DNA of 64,000 nucleotides from Anaerohalosphaeraceae bacterium (GTDB lineage: Bacteria; Planctomycetota; Phycisphaerae; Sedimentisphaerales; Anaerohalosphaeraceae). Below, piece after piece: positions 32,880-41,264 of this stretch. Position numbers and translations under genes: made by a program. The first letter of the stretch is position 1; the number at the start of each line of letters is the position of its first letter. A model generated the notes under the pieces. The model was not told where the DNA came from. It saw only the letters and a list, made by a program, of their open reading frames with translations, and ran no database searches. Location of the stretch: assembly GCA_035378985.1 (NCBI GenBank), contig DAOSUR010000003.1:1-64000 (forward strand), given 5' to 3'.

Positions 32880-35429
32880 TTATTGAGCAGGCGTATTGCC
32901 GGCTGTATCTGTATGCACAACAGCGGTTTCCTCAGGGGCTTTCTCCTCCCCGTCAATCCCTTCAAACCGCAGATGTTCTTCATCCTGCACGGTGATGCGG
33001 ATGACCTTTTTGCCTTTGAATTTCCCGCGCAGCAGGTCTTCCGAAATCGGGTCTTCAATGTACCGTTCGATCGCCCGACGCAGCGGGCGAGCCCCGAACT
33101 CCGGATTATACCCCTTGTTAATCAGGAACTCCTTGGCGGCCTCATCCAGCTCCAGACGCAGGCCGTGCTCAATGAGCCGCTTGAAGACTTTGCGGAGCTC
33201 ATAATCAACAATCGTCTGCAGATTTTCACGCGTCAGCGGCCTAAAGACGATCACCGCATCCAGACGGTTCAGGAATTCCGGACGGAAGTGCCGTTCGATT
33301 TCCTTATCCAGCAGCTCTTTCATCTTTTCATAGTTGGCCTGCTCCGTCCGCTTGCCGAAGCCGAATCCGGACTGGTTCTTGATCAGCTCAGCGCCGATAT
33401 TGCTGGTCATAATCAGGATGACGTTCTTGAAATCGACATGGCGTCCGAAGGAGTCCGTCAGACGGCCTTCCTCCATAATCTGCAGAAGCATATTGTACAC
33501 ATCGGAGTGGGCCTTCTCGATTTCATCCAGCAGCAGTACGGCATACGGCCGACGGCGGATTCGCTCGGTCAGCTGACCGCCTTCTTCGTAGCCGACATAC
33601 CCGGGCGGAGCCCCCACCAGCCGGCTGACGTTGTGCTTTTCCATATACTCGCTCATATCAATCTGAATGAGCGCATCGGCATCGCCGAACATAAATTCGG
33701 CCAATGCACGGGCCAGAAGCGTCTTGCCCACACCGCTGGGACCAATGAAGATAAAGCTGCCCATCGGACGGTTCGGGTCTTTCAGTCCGCTGCGGCTTCG
33801 GCGCACCGCCTTGGCCACCGCACTGATGGCCTCATCCTGAGACACCACCGTCTTGTGCAGCTCGGCTTCCAGTTCGAGCAGTTTTTCAGCTTCTTCTTTC
33901 TCCAGACGCGTCAGCGGCACGCCGGTCATCTTGCTGACCACTTCGGCGACAACATCCACATCCACGACACCGACCTTGTCGTTGTTCTGTTCCTGCCACT
34001 GCCTCTGGACTTCAGCCTTTTCATCCAGAATCCGCTGGATGTCATCCCGCAAAGCCGCCGCCCGTTCGTAATCCGCATTTCGAACGGCCTCATCTTTCTC
34101 GGCCTGAAGCTTTTCAATCCTGGCCTCGAATTCCGCCAAATCCGGCGGCGGCGTCATATTCTTCAGACGCACACGAGCCCCGGCCTCGTCAATCACATCA
34201 ATGGCCTTATCCGGCAGGCAGCGCCCGGAAATATACCGGCTGGACAGCTCAACCGCCTGATAAAGGGCCTCATCCGTAAACCGGACGCGGTGATGCTGTT
34301 CGTAGCGGTCCCGCAGTCCGCGGAGAATCTGCACGGTTTCCTCCTTGCTCGGAGGTTCCACAATAATCGTCTGGAAACGACGCTCCAGCGCCGCATCCTT
34401 CTCTACGTATTTGCGGTATTCATCAAACGTTGTCGCACCGATGCACTGCACCTCGCTGCGTGCCAGAGCGGGTTTCAGGACGTTGGAGGCATCGATGGCC
34501 CCTTCCGCCCCGCCGGCCCCCACCAGCGTATGAAGCTCATCAATGAACAGAATGACATTGCCGGCACGGCGCACTTCATTAATCACGGCTTTGATGCGCT
34601 CCTCAAACTGGCCGCGGTATTTCGTACCGGCCACCATCATCGCCAGGTCCAGAACAACCAGACGCTTATCCCGCAGAATCTCCGGCACCTCGTGCGAAAC
34701 AATCCGCTGGGCCAGCCCTTCCACAATTGCCGTCTTTCCGACGCCGGCTTCACCCAGCAGCACAGGATTGTTTTTCGTACGCCGGCAGAGAATCTGCACC
34801 AGGCGTTCGATTTCCGTTTGCCGCCCTATCACAGGGTCCAGTTCATCTTTGGCTGCCAGCTCCGTCAAATCCCGACCGAAGCTGTCCAGCGCCGGTGTTT
34901 TGCTTTTGGCCTTGACCGACTGAGCGGACGAAGGCGGTATCGATGGATTCATTTTCATCCCCATAGCCGGATAGCTGCTGTTATCCTCGACTCCGGCTCC
35001 CAGCAGATTCAGCACTTCCTGTCGTACATCTTCCAGTTTCAAACCCAGATTCATCAGAACCTGAGCCGCTATGCCCTCCGTCTCGCGAAGAAGCCCCAGG
35101 AGGATATGCTCGGTTCCCACATAGTTATGATTCAGTGCGCGGGCCTCTTCGATCGCATACTCGATGACCTTTTTGGCTCTTGGAGTCTGCGGCAGCTTGC
35201 CCATCGTGACCATATCGGGACCGCTCTTGACCAGTTTTTCAATCCCCAGTCGAAGCTTCTTGAGGTCCACATCCATGTTCTTCAAAACATTCGCGGCTAC
35301 CCCGCTGCCTTCCTTGACCAACCCCAAGAGAATATGTTCTGTCCCGATATATTCATGATTGAAACGCTGAGCTTCCTGGTTGGCCAAGGCCATCACCTTT
35401 CTGGCTCTGTCCGTAAAACGCTCAAACAT
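32880..35429 (-). CDS. clpC: ATP-dependent Clp protease ATP-binding subunit ClpC
   Basis: Hsp100 unfoldase that feeds substrates to ClpP; 849 aa, normal for ClpC. Two Clp_N repeats (FTDRARKVMALANQEAQR, and IEYAIEEARALNHNYVGTEH, residues 1-145). First AAA+ module with Walker A GEAGVGKTAIVEG (about 220) and Walker B LFIDELHTLVGAG. A UVR motif (EAVRNADYERAAALRDDI, about 445-465) distinguishes ClpC from ClpB. Second AAA+ with GPSGVGKTLLARA (about 565), MSEYMEKHNVSRL and the C-terminal D2-small domain (FLNRLDAVIVFRPL, GARPLRRAIERYIEDP). The acidic tail is extra. No clpP or mcsAB lies nearby. An 861-codon plus-strand frame over the gene is a shadow. Confidence 0.97.
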   Translation of the reverse strand: MFERFTDRARKVMALANQEAQRFNHEYIGTEHILLGLVKEGSGVAANVLKNMDVDLKKLRLGIEKLVKSGPDMVTMGKLPQTPRAKKVIEYAIEEARALNHNYVGTEHILLGLLRETEGIAAQVLMNLGLKLEDVRQEVLNLLGAGVEDNSSYPAMGMKMNPSIPPSSAQSVKAKSKTPALDSFGRDLTELAAKDELDPVIGRQTEIERLVQILCRRTKNNPVLLGEAGVGKTAIVEGLAQRIVSHEVPEILRDKRLVVLDLAMMVAGTKYRGQFEERIKAVINEVRRAGNVILFIDELHTLVGAGGAEGAIDASNVLKPALARSEVQCIGATTFDEYRKYVEKDAALERRFQTIIVEPPSKEETVQILRGLRDRYEQHHRVRFTDEALYQAVELSSRYISGRCLPDKAIDVIDEAGARVRLKNMTPPPDLAEFEARIEKLQAEKDEAVRNADYERAAALRDDIQRILDEKAEVQRQWQEQNNDKVGVVDVDVVAEVVSKMTGVPLTRLEKEEAEKLLELEAELHKTVVSQDEAISAVAKAVRRSRSGLKDPNRPMGSFIFIGPSGVGKTLLARALAEFMFGDADALIQIDMSEYMEKHNVSRLVGAPPGYVGYEEGGQLTERIRRRPYAVLLLDEIEKAHSDVYNMLLQIMEEGRLTDSFGRHVDFKNVILIMTSNIGAELIKNQSGFGFGKRTEQANYEKMKELLDKEIERHFRPEFLNRLDAVIVFRPLTRENLQTIVDYELRKVFKRLIEHGLRLELDEAAKEFLINKGYNPEFGARPLRRAIERYIEDPISEDLLRGKFKGKKVIRITVQDEEHLRFEGIDGEEKAPEETAVVHTDTAGNTPAQ

Positions 35430-35477
35430 ATTTATCCCTCTTGTCTATCGTGTATATCCGGTTATTGAACAAGTTCT

Positions 35478-35505
35478 ATTATGCACATTTTTCAGCGAAA
35501 GTCAA
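35478..35505 (-). promoter_or_regulatory. Sigma-70-type promoter of clpC
   Basis: On the minus strand TTGACT (35505-35500), a 16-bp spacer and CATAAT (35483-35478), 49 nt before ATG 35429. A second perfect TATAAT lies about 140 nt further upstream (near 35605) without a good -35. I saw no CtsR or HrcA (CIRCE) operator. The rest of the roughly 300-base gap up to 35728 holds no gene. Confidence 0.62.
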
Positions 35506-35727
35506 AATGGCTTATCCGCCATTCGGCAGCAACCCCCTTTCTTAGTATATATAATCTCCATTTTGCGGCTTGTTCAATCAACAAAAAAGACAATTTCAAA
35601 CTTATTATACACCTTTTCTATCGACTTCTATCGACAAAAAACTTTGCCTACTTTCGTGAAAAGAGAAAAAGGGGAGAAAAGCAAAAGAAATGGGAAAGTC
35701 TGGAAAAGGGGAAAATAGCCGACAAAA

Positions 35728-36024
35728 CTATTCTTGTTTCTCTTCGAGGAGTTTCTTCAGATAGGCGTTTTCCCGACGAGTTGCCTCCAGATCAAAAATC
35801 AGGTACTTGACACTGATGCGGAGGTAATCGAGAGAATCCTGGAGGGCACAAAGACTGTTTTTCAGCTTTTTCTGATTGTCCTTATGCTGATTGGCGATTT
35901 CGAGGAGCTTTTGGTGAGTGGAATCCGGCAAAGCACCCAGCTCACGAACCAATTCCTCGAGTTTTTCTTCAAAAAACTCTTGGTCCATCACGTCCTCATC
36001 TCCGAAGCCGTTTTGCATGTTCAC
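35728..36024 (-). CDS. Small acidic coiled-coil protein, 98 aa
   Basis: Not recognised. An acidic protein without signal peptide or TM; the second half is a heptad-patterned helix (ALQDSLDYLRISVKYLIFDL, ENAYLKKLLEEKQE). It uses TAG as stop, showing that TAG is a normal terminator in this genome. It lies 298 nt upstream of clpC on the same strand, so it is transcribed separately from, or far ahead of, clpC. Confidence 0.72.
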   Translation of the reverse strand: MNMQNGFGDEDVMDQEFFEEKLEELVRELGALPDSTHQKLLEIANQHKDNQKKLKNSLCALQDSLDYLRISVKYLIFDLEATRRENAYLKKLLEEKQE

Positions 36025-36157
36025 TAATTTATCAAGGACATGCCATGTTTAATATACCCTTTTTTACAGGACGAATCAAGACATCCGTCGGGAAAACGCC
36101 CGGATACACAAACTTTTTCCAAACGGAAGTCGGTCTATAGCGATTATAGGCCTTTTC

Positions 36158-38014
36158 TCATTCGAAGGGGTGTGCCGCCTTGTCGGCTTTGGAGTGAATG
36201 CCGAACCGATCCTGGATGTACCCGATTTGCTTTCGCAGCTGCTCGAGCCCTTTTTCTTTGAGAAACGGCTCGAGGATTTTCCGGTTCGCCTTATCATAAT
36301 ATTGCAGCAACGCAAATTGGAGCTTCTTTTCCCGAAGTCCTTTTGGAATAGGAATCGGCTTGCCCTGCGGGGAACAGCCGCTCACAAACATGGCCGTTGA
36401 AAGGGTCAGCGGAATCGGCACAAAATCCTGAACCTGTCGGGGTTTCCAGTTTCGTCGAATCAGGTAGTCCGTCAGCCGAACGGCCTCTTCCGTACTGCAG
36501 CCAGGATGGCCGCTGATGAAATAGGGAACCAGATATTGCTTTTTTCCCGCCTTTCTGGATATCTCTGAAAACTTTTTTTCAAACTGCTCAAAAACCTCAA
36601 AAGACGGCTTATTCATCAAAGTCAGGACATCCGGGCAAAAATGCTCCGGAGCCACTTTCAGATGCCCGCCCACAAACTCCCGCACGAGCAATTCAAGATA
36701 TCGGCTATCCCTTAAGGCCAAATCGTGTCGAATGCCGGAGGCCACAACCATCCGAACCGGTCGTTTCTGGCTTTTTGCCCAGTCTCGCAGTGCCTCCAGC
36801 AGGCAAATCAGCCGCCTGTGGTCCGCCTGCAGATAGGGACATACCTCCGGACAGATACAGCTGCTTCGTCCGCAAGCCCTGCCCTTTCTGCCGCACTGCA
36901 TCCCGTACATATTCGCGGTTGGCCCTCCGATATCCTGGATCGTGCCCTTAAAATCCGGATGGGCCGCGATGGCCGCCGCCTCCTGCAGAATCGACTCCAT
37001 CGAACGGCTGGAAATAAACTTGCCCTGATGAAAATAAATTGAACAAAAACTGCACCCTCCAAAACATCCTCGATGGGTGGCAATGCTGAATCGAACCGGC
37101 TCGAGGGCCGCAATGCCCCCCTGCTTATCATATTTGGGATGCCAGCATCGGGTAAACGGAAGGGCATAAACGGCATCGATTTCCTCCTCCGTGAGCGGTT
37201 CGGCAGGCGGATTGACGACCACTATTTCCTGTCCCTGACTTTGAACCACAGGCCGTCCCATCGGATGGGTTTCTTTTTGATAGGCCAGATGGGCTTTCAT
37301 AAAAAGGCCGCTGTCTGCCCGCAGGTCCTCCCACCCCGGCAGTTCGACTGCTTCCGCCGGCCGCGCGAGCCCCCCTATCAGCCGATAGGCAATTCCGGGA
37401 ATGTCTGTCAAGTCCGCCAAAGATTGTCCGGCATCAAGCCGGCGGGCAATCTGGAGAATCTGCCGTTCCGCCATTCCGAAAACCAGCAAATCCGCCTTGG
37501 CCTCAATCAAAATGGAGCGCTTCAGCCGGTCCTCCACATAGTCGTAATGAACCAGCCGCCTCAAACTGGCCTCCAGCCCGCCTAAAACAATCGGAATACC
37601 CTTAAAGGCCTCCCGACAGCGAGCTGTATAAGCCGCCAGCGGTTTGTCCGGACGCAAATCGGTCCGGCCGCCCGGACTGTAATCATCCTTTTTCCGTCGA
37701 TGGCCCATTGAGGCGTACATCGCCAGCCGGGAGTCAATGCAGCCGGAAGTAATCCCCCAAAACAGCCGCGGCGGCCCAAATTGCCGAAACGGCTCGACCT
37801 GCCGCCAGTCCGGCTGGTCCAGTATCACCACCCGAAACCCGTGTCTCTGAAGCCATCGGCCTATCAAAGACACACCAAAAGCCGGATGGTCCACATAGGC
37901 ATCCCCCGTAATCAGGATGATGTCCGGGCGTTCCCATCCGAGGGCTCGCATCTCCTGCGGAGAGGCAGGCAAAAAACAATTGTCTTTTTTGGGACCCATT
38001 TTCTCGACACTCAT
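36158..38014 (-). CDS. YgiQ-family radical SAM protein
   Basis: About 618 aa. N-terminal B12-binding-like/DUF3362-associated domain (PDIILITGDAYVDHPAFGVSLIGRWL), then a radical SAM core whose cluster motif is CFGGCSFC (C-X3-C-X2-C, residues about 316-323) in ATHRGCFGGCSFCSIYFHQG. A further Cys cluster CGRKGRACGRSSCICPEVC and the C-terminal tail GLREKKLQFALLQYYDKANR are characteristic of YgiQ. The biochemical role of the family is not known. The frame extends to a TTG at 38023; ATG 38014 (MSVEKMGPKK) is preferred, though without a clear SD. Confidence 0.93.
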   Translation of the reverse strand: MSVEKMGPKKDNCFLPASPQEMRALGWERPDIILITGDAYVDHPAFGVSLIGRWLQRHGFRVVILDQPDWRQVEPFRQFGPPRLFWGITSGCIDSRLAMYASMGHRRKKDDYSPGGRTDLRPDKPLAAYTARCREAFKGIPIVLGGLEASLRRLVHYDYVEDRLKRSILIEAKADLLVFGMAERQILQIARRLDAGQSLADLTDIPGIAYRLIGGLARPAEAVELPGWEDLRADSGLFMKAHLAYQKETHPMGRPVVQSQGQEIVVVNPPAEPLTEEEIDAVYALPFTRCWHPKYDKQGGIAALEPVRFSIATHRGCFGGCSFCSIYFHQGKFISSRSMESILQEAAAIAAHPDFKGTIQDIGGPTANMYGMQCGRKGRACGRSSCICPEVCPYLQADHRRLICLLEALRDWAKSQKRPVRMVVASGIRHDLALRDSRYLELLVREFVGGHLKVAPEHFCPDVLTLMNKPSFEVFEQFEKKFSEISRKAGKKQYLVPYFISGHPGCSTEEAVRLTDYLIRRNWKPRQVQDFVPIPLTLSTAMFVSGCSPQGKPIPIPKGLREKKLQFALLQYYDKANRKILEPFLKEKGLEQLRKQIGYIQDRFGIHSKADKAAHPFE

Positions 38015-38072
38015 TGACGACAAGGCCAGTTTACTATACCATATCTCTTTCGTCGAGTTCGCTCTTTTTTCC

Positions 38073-38144
38073 GGGCCCGTAGCTCAGCGGTAGAGCAGGG
38101 GACTCATAATCCCTTGGTCCAAGGTTCGAATCCTTGCGGGCCCA
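38073..38144 (+). tRNA. tRNA with CAT anticodon (probably Ile2/Met)
   Basis: 72-nt cloverleaf: acceptor GGGCCCG / CGGGCCC, D-arm TAGCTCAGCGGTAGAGC, anticodon arm GGGGA-CTCATAA-TCCCT, variable region TGGTC, T-arm CAAGG-TTCGAAT-CCTTG, discriminator A. The CTCATAA loop plus TTGGTC variable region resembles E. coli tRNA-Ile2 more than the CAT tRNA at 30078. CAT plus lysidine would read ATA. Confidence 0.9.
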
Positions 38145-38221
38145 TTTTTCGAGAGAAAACCGCGGGAAAAGCAATTTCTGCTTGAAATAAAAACCGCCTC
38201 AAGATAGGATATGGGCTGTCC

Positions 38222-38295
38222 GGCGGCGTACCCAAGCGGCTCAAGGGGACGGTTTGCAAAACCGTTATTCGTCGGTTCGAATCCGACCGCCGCCT
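38222..38295 (+). tRNA. tRNA-Cys (GCA)
   Basis: 74-nt cloverleaf: acceptor GGCGGCG / CGCCGCC, D-arm TACCCAAGCGGCTCAAGG, anticodon arm ACGGT-TTGCAAA-ACCGT giving GCA, T-arm GTCGG-TTCGAAT-CCGAC, and discriminator U, the identity element of tRNA-Cys. Confidence 0.94.
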
Positions 38296-38360
38296 TTTGA
38301 AATCTATCTGTAAAAATCTCTCCGATTCGAGATTTTCTTGCCTGCAGATAGGACCTTCCC

Positions 38361-38393
38361 GACCTTAGCAGATACTGAAGGTCTTGTTTTTTT
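38361..38393 (+). terminator. Terminator of the tRNA-Ile2/Met - tRNA-Cys unit
   Basis: GACCTT, 11-nt loop, AAGGTC, followed by TTGTTTTTTT. It lies 66 nt after tRNA-Cys and before the fatty-acid operon. Confidence 0.6.
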
Positions 38394-38450
38394 GGAATTT
38401 GCGTCAAAAAATGCTGGAAAACCGTTTGAATCTTACTACAATTTCTGGGC

Positions 38451-38924
38451 ATGAAATTTGTTCTGATTGATAAAATTACGGCTCTGAAACCGCGGGAATC
38501 TCTTACGGCTGTGAAAAGTGTTTCGCTGGCCGAGGAGTACCTGGCGGACCATTTTCCGATTTTCCCGGTCCTGCCCGGCGTTTTGCTGCTGGAAGGTCTG
38601 ATTGAGTCGGCTTCCTGGCTGGTTCGTCAGGCCGAAGATTTTGCGCACAGCATGATTCTGCTCGAATCGGCCCGCAATGTCCGGTATAAGAGTTTTGCGG
38701 CTCCCGGAATGCAGATTCAGTACCGAGTGGACGCTCACTCCATTGAGCCGAACACCAGCAGCTTCAGCGGCGAGGGAATCTGCGGGAATGAATCCATTGT
38801 CGAGGCCAAATTTACGCTGCGGCATTTTAACCTCAGCGATGAAAACCCCAGAATGGCTCGTCTGGATGGACAAATCATTGAACAGATGAAACAGCGCTGG
38901 AAACTTTTATACTCAGAAGCATAA
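38451..38924 (+). CDS. FabZ-like 3-hydroxyacyl-ACP dehydratase (first copy)
   Basis: 157-aa hotdog-fold dehydratase. It has the FabZ active-site segment YLADHFPIFPVLPGVLLLEG with the catalytic His in HFP, and the Glu in LIESASWL that replaces the usual EAMAQ. The closely related gene at 39454 has the more canonical HFPGFPVMP and EAMAQTAG. Both copies begin with an IDKxxxLxxxxxxxAVKxVxLAEEHL-like strand, so they are paralogues flanking the ACP gene. It probably dehydrates ACP-bound 3-hydroxyacyl chains made by the two KAS enzymes of this operon. Confidence 0.85.
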   Translation: MKFVLIDKITALKPRESLTAVKSVSLAEEYLADHFPIFPVLPGVLLLEGLIESASWLVRQAEDFAHSMILLESARNVRYKSFAAPGMQIQYRVDAHSIEPNTSSFSGEGICGNESIVEAKFTLRHFNLSDENPRMARLDGQIIEQMKQRWKLLYSEA

Positions 38925-38991
38925 AGTCAGCCCCGGGCCGGCGGCTTTGGGCAGCAAAATCAGGGATTGAAATCTACGGAGAAATCGAATT

Positions 38992-39384
38992 ATGGCAATC
39001 AGCCGCGAGGAAATTTTCAAGAAAGTTCAGGATGTTTTGGTGGATGCACTCGGTTTGGATGAAGAGGATGTGACGGAAGAGGCCACCCTGATGGGGGATT
39101 TAGGAGCGGAAAGCATCGACTTTCTCGACATTGTGTTCCGTCTCGAAAAAACGTTCAACATCAAGGTCCCCCGCGAAGAGCTCTTCCCCGCCGAAAGTGT
39201 GCTGAACAACCCGGAATTTGTCAGCGGCGGAAAGCTGACAGCCAAGGGGCTGGCGGAACTGAAGGCCCGTATGCCTCATACAGACCTGAGCAATTTTGCC
39301 AAAGACCCCGACGTCAACAAAATTGCCGACCTGTTTACCGTCGGCGCCATTGTCAACTTTCTGGATGCAAAACTGAACGGCTGA
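38992..39384 (+). CDS. Acyl carrier protein with an unusual internal insertion
   Basis: A 130-aa carrier protein, against about 78 in standard AcpP. Helix I (VQDVLVDALGLDEEDVTEEA) and the phosphopantetheine site MGDLGAESIDFLDIVFRLE are intact, with Ser41 as the attachment residue (ESID instead of DSLD). After KVPREELFP about 45 extra residues intervene before the last helix (LFTVGAIVNFLDAKL), which corresponds to helix IV of ordinary ACPs. It sits between two fabZ-like genes and upstream of two KAS genes. Probably a dedicated ACP for that set rather than the housekeeping one. Confidence 0.87.
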   Translation: MAISREEIFKKVQDVLVDALGLDEEDVTEEATLMGDLGAESIDFLDIVFRLEKTFNIKVPREELFPAESVLNNPEFVSGGKLTAKGLAELKARMPHTDLSNFAKDPDVNKIADLFTVGAIVNFLDAKLNG

Positions 39385-39453
39385 TTCCGCAGTGTTGAAG
39401 AACCTTTTGGGCGCCGGGCTGTTTCGGCCCTGCCGTTTTTTTCCCGATAAAAA

Positions 39454-39942
39454 ATGCGATGGATTTGGATTGACAAGTTTCTTGAGTTTGAAAGCGGCAA
39501 ACGAGCCGTGGCCCTCAAAAATGTCACGCTCGCTGAAGAACACCTGCACGACCATTTTCCGGGGTTTCCGGTGATGCCGGAATGTCTGATAATTGAGGCA
39601 ATGGCCCAGACCGCCGGCATTCTGGTCGGACAGGCCCGGAATTTTCAGGAAAAAGTTATCCTGGCCAAAATCAAAAAGGCGGTCTTTTACCATTATGTTC
39701 GGCCTGGTGATACGATTACCCTTCATGCCCAGATTGAAAGCATCTCCCCGGAAGCTGCCAGCACCGAAGGGGAAATTCGCCGCGGACAGGAGCTGATCGC
39801 ACGCATCAGCCTGATGTTCAGCCACATCGATAAAAACCTCTCCGGCAAGCGGTTCCCGGAAGAAAATTTCGTCTTCACCGATACCTTCTGTTCGCTGCTT
39901 GACGGATTTGTGCAGCAGGAATCTTCGGAGGGCCGCTCCTGA
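39454..39942 (+). CDS. fabZ: FabZ-like 3-hydroxyacyl-ACP dehydratase (second copy)
   Basis: 162 aa, with the canonical FabZ motif HLHDHFPGFPVMPECLIIE (catalytic His in HFPG) and EAMAQTAGILVGQA with the catalytic Glu. Its stop overlaps the ATG of the following ketosynthase (TGATGG), implying coupling. The ends of this protein (FTDTFCSLLDGFV) are longer than in E. coli FabZ. Paralogue of the copy at 38451. Confidence 0.88.
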   Translation: MRWIWIDKFLEFESGKRAVALKNVTLAEEHLHDHFPGFPVMPECLIIEAMAQTAGILVGQARNFQEKVILAKIKKAVFYHYVRPGDTITLHAQIESISPEAASTEGEIRRGQELIARISLMFSHIDKNLSGKRFPEENFVFTDTFCSLLDGFVQQESSEGRS

Positions 39943-41264
39943 TGGCAGGACGCCGTGTGGTCATTACAGCCGTCGGAGCCGTCAGCCCCCTCGGATTAAC
40001 CAGCGGTCAGATGTGGGAGGGTCTTCTGCAGGGTCGCTGCGGAATCGGGCGGATTCGAGCGTTTGACCCCGCGAAAATGCCCTGTCAGATTGCCGGCGAA
40101 GTCCCGGAATACAACATCCGGGACTATGTCCCCAAAGCCTATCGAAAAGCCGCCAAACTGATGTGCCGCGACATTGAATTGTCGGTGATTGCGGCCGATG
40201 AGGCCGTCCGGGCCTCCGGTCTGGTTACCAAAGCCATAGACCCGGAGCATCCGACCCTTCCGTCGGAAAGAACCGGCATTGATTTTGCCTCCGGAATCAT
40301 CAGCTGTGAGCTGCCGGAAATTGCTCCTTCTGTGGCGGTTTCGGCGGAAAACGGACGGTTTGACATGAAAAAATGGGGTCGGGAAGGCATCCCGACCGTC
40401 ACTCCCCTTTGGCTGCTCAAATACCTGCCGAATATGCTGGCCTGCCATATCGGAATCATTCACGATATCCAGGGCCCCAGCAATACCATCACCTGCGGCG
40501 AGGTCAGCTCGCATATTGCCATCAGCGAAGGGGCGGAAATGATTCAGCGCGGACATGCCGACATTGTCCTGGCCGGCGGCGGGGAAGCCAAAGTCAACCC
40601 GCTTCTGATGGTGCGTCAATGCCTGCTGAAGCGTTCCACTTTTTCGGGAAATCACAACCCGCAGGCGGCCTGCCGGCCTTTCGACGCCAAAGCCGACGGT
40701 TCGGTCTTCGGCGAGGGGGCGGGCGTGCTGATCCTCGAAGACCTCGATTTTGCCAAAAAACGCGGGGCCGCCATCCTGGCTGAATATGCCGGCGGGGCGT
40801 CCAGTGCTGCCGACACCGACGATTACATCCACTTGAAAAACGGGGGGGGGCTGGAAATTGCCGTCCGGCAGGCCCTCGAAGAGGCCCGCGTCCGACCGGA
40901 AGAGCTGGATTTGATTATCCCGCACGGAACGGCAGTTCCCTCGGATGACCGCATTGAAGCAGATGTGCTGCAAAATGTACTCGGCAGCGCCGTCAGCCGG
41001 GTGCCCGTCTGGCCCCTGAAAGGCCAGCTGAGCCATGCCGGCTCTGCCGCCGGTGCGCTGGACCTGGCGGCCGCTGTACTGGCCATCCGAAACCAAACCA
41101 TCGGGGCCGCTTTTAATCTGGAAACTCCGCTGGACGGCTGCCGGCTTCTCTTCCCGAAAAAGGCCGCCGCACATCCTGTTCGAACCGTTCTCTGCTGCGG
41201 ATACAGCTTCGGAGGCCAGACCGCCGCCGTCGTCCTGAAGCGATACGAGGAGAAATCAGAATGA
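39942..41264 (+). CDS. Beta-ketoacyl-ACP synthase, KAS II-like, diverged active site
   Basis: 440-aa thiolase-fold condensing enzyme. The N-terminus VVITAVGAVSPLGLTSGQMW is typical. The nucleophile region reads NTITCGEVSSHIAISEGAEM (Cys about 184) instead of the usual TACA(T/A)(G/S) motif, while the two catalytic histidines are kept in IIPHGTAVPSDD (about 328) and QLSHAGSAAGALD (about 364). All three catalytic residues are therefore present, but the pocket is altered, as in KSbeta/CLF-like partners or special-purpose synthases. It overlaps the next KAS gene by 4 nt (ATGA), so the two may form a heterodimer; this is inference. Confidence 0.87.
   Translation: MAGRRVVITAVGAVSPLGLTSGQMWEGLLQGRCGIGRIRAFDPAKMPCQIAGEVPEYNIRDYVPKAYRKAAKLMCRDIELSVIAADEAVRASGLVTKAIDPEHPTLPSERTGIDFASGIISCELPEIAPSVAVSAENGRFDMKKWGREGIPTVTPLWLLKYLPNMLACHIGIIHDIQGPSNTITCGEVSSHIAISEGAEMIQRGHADIVLAGGGEAKVNPLLMVRQCLLKRSTFSGNHNPQAACRPFDAKADGSVFGEGAGVLILEDLDFAKKRGAAILAEYAGGASSAADTDDYIHLKNGGGLEIAVRQALEEARVRPEELDLIIPHGTAVPSDDRIEADVLQNVLGSAVSRVPVWPLKGQLSHAGSAAGALDLAAAVLAIRNQTIGAAFNLETPLDGCRLLFPKKAAAHPVRTVLCCGYSFGGQTAAVVLKRYEEKSE

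Noticed and set aside
32883..35468. An 861-codon plus-strand open frame opposite clpC
   Set aside because: It is exactly antisense to a complete, motif-perfect ClpC. Its protein has low-complexity, His/Arg-rich composition and no recognisable domain; high GC at codon positions produces such shadows.
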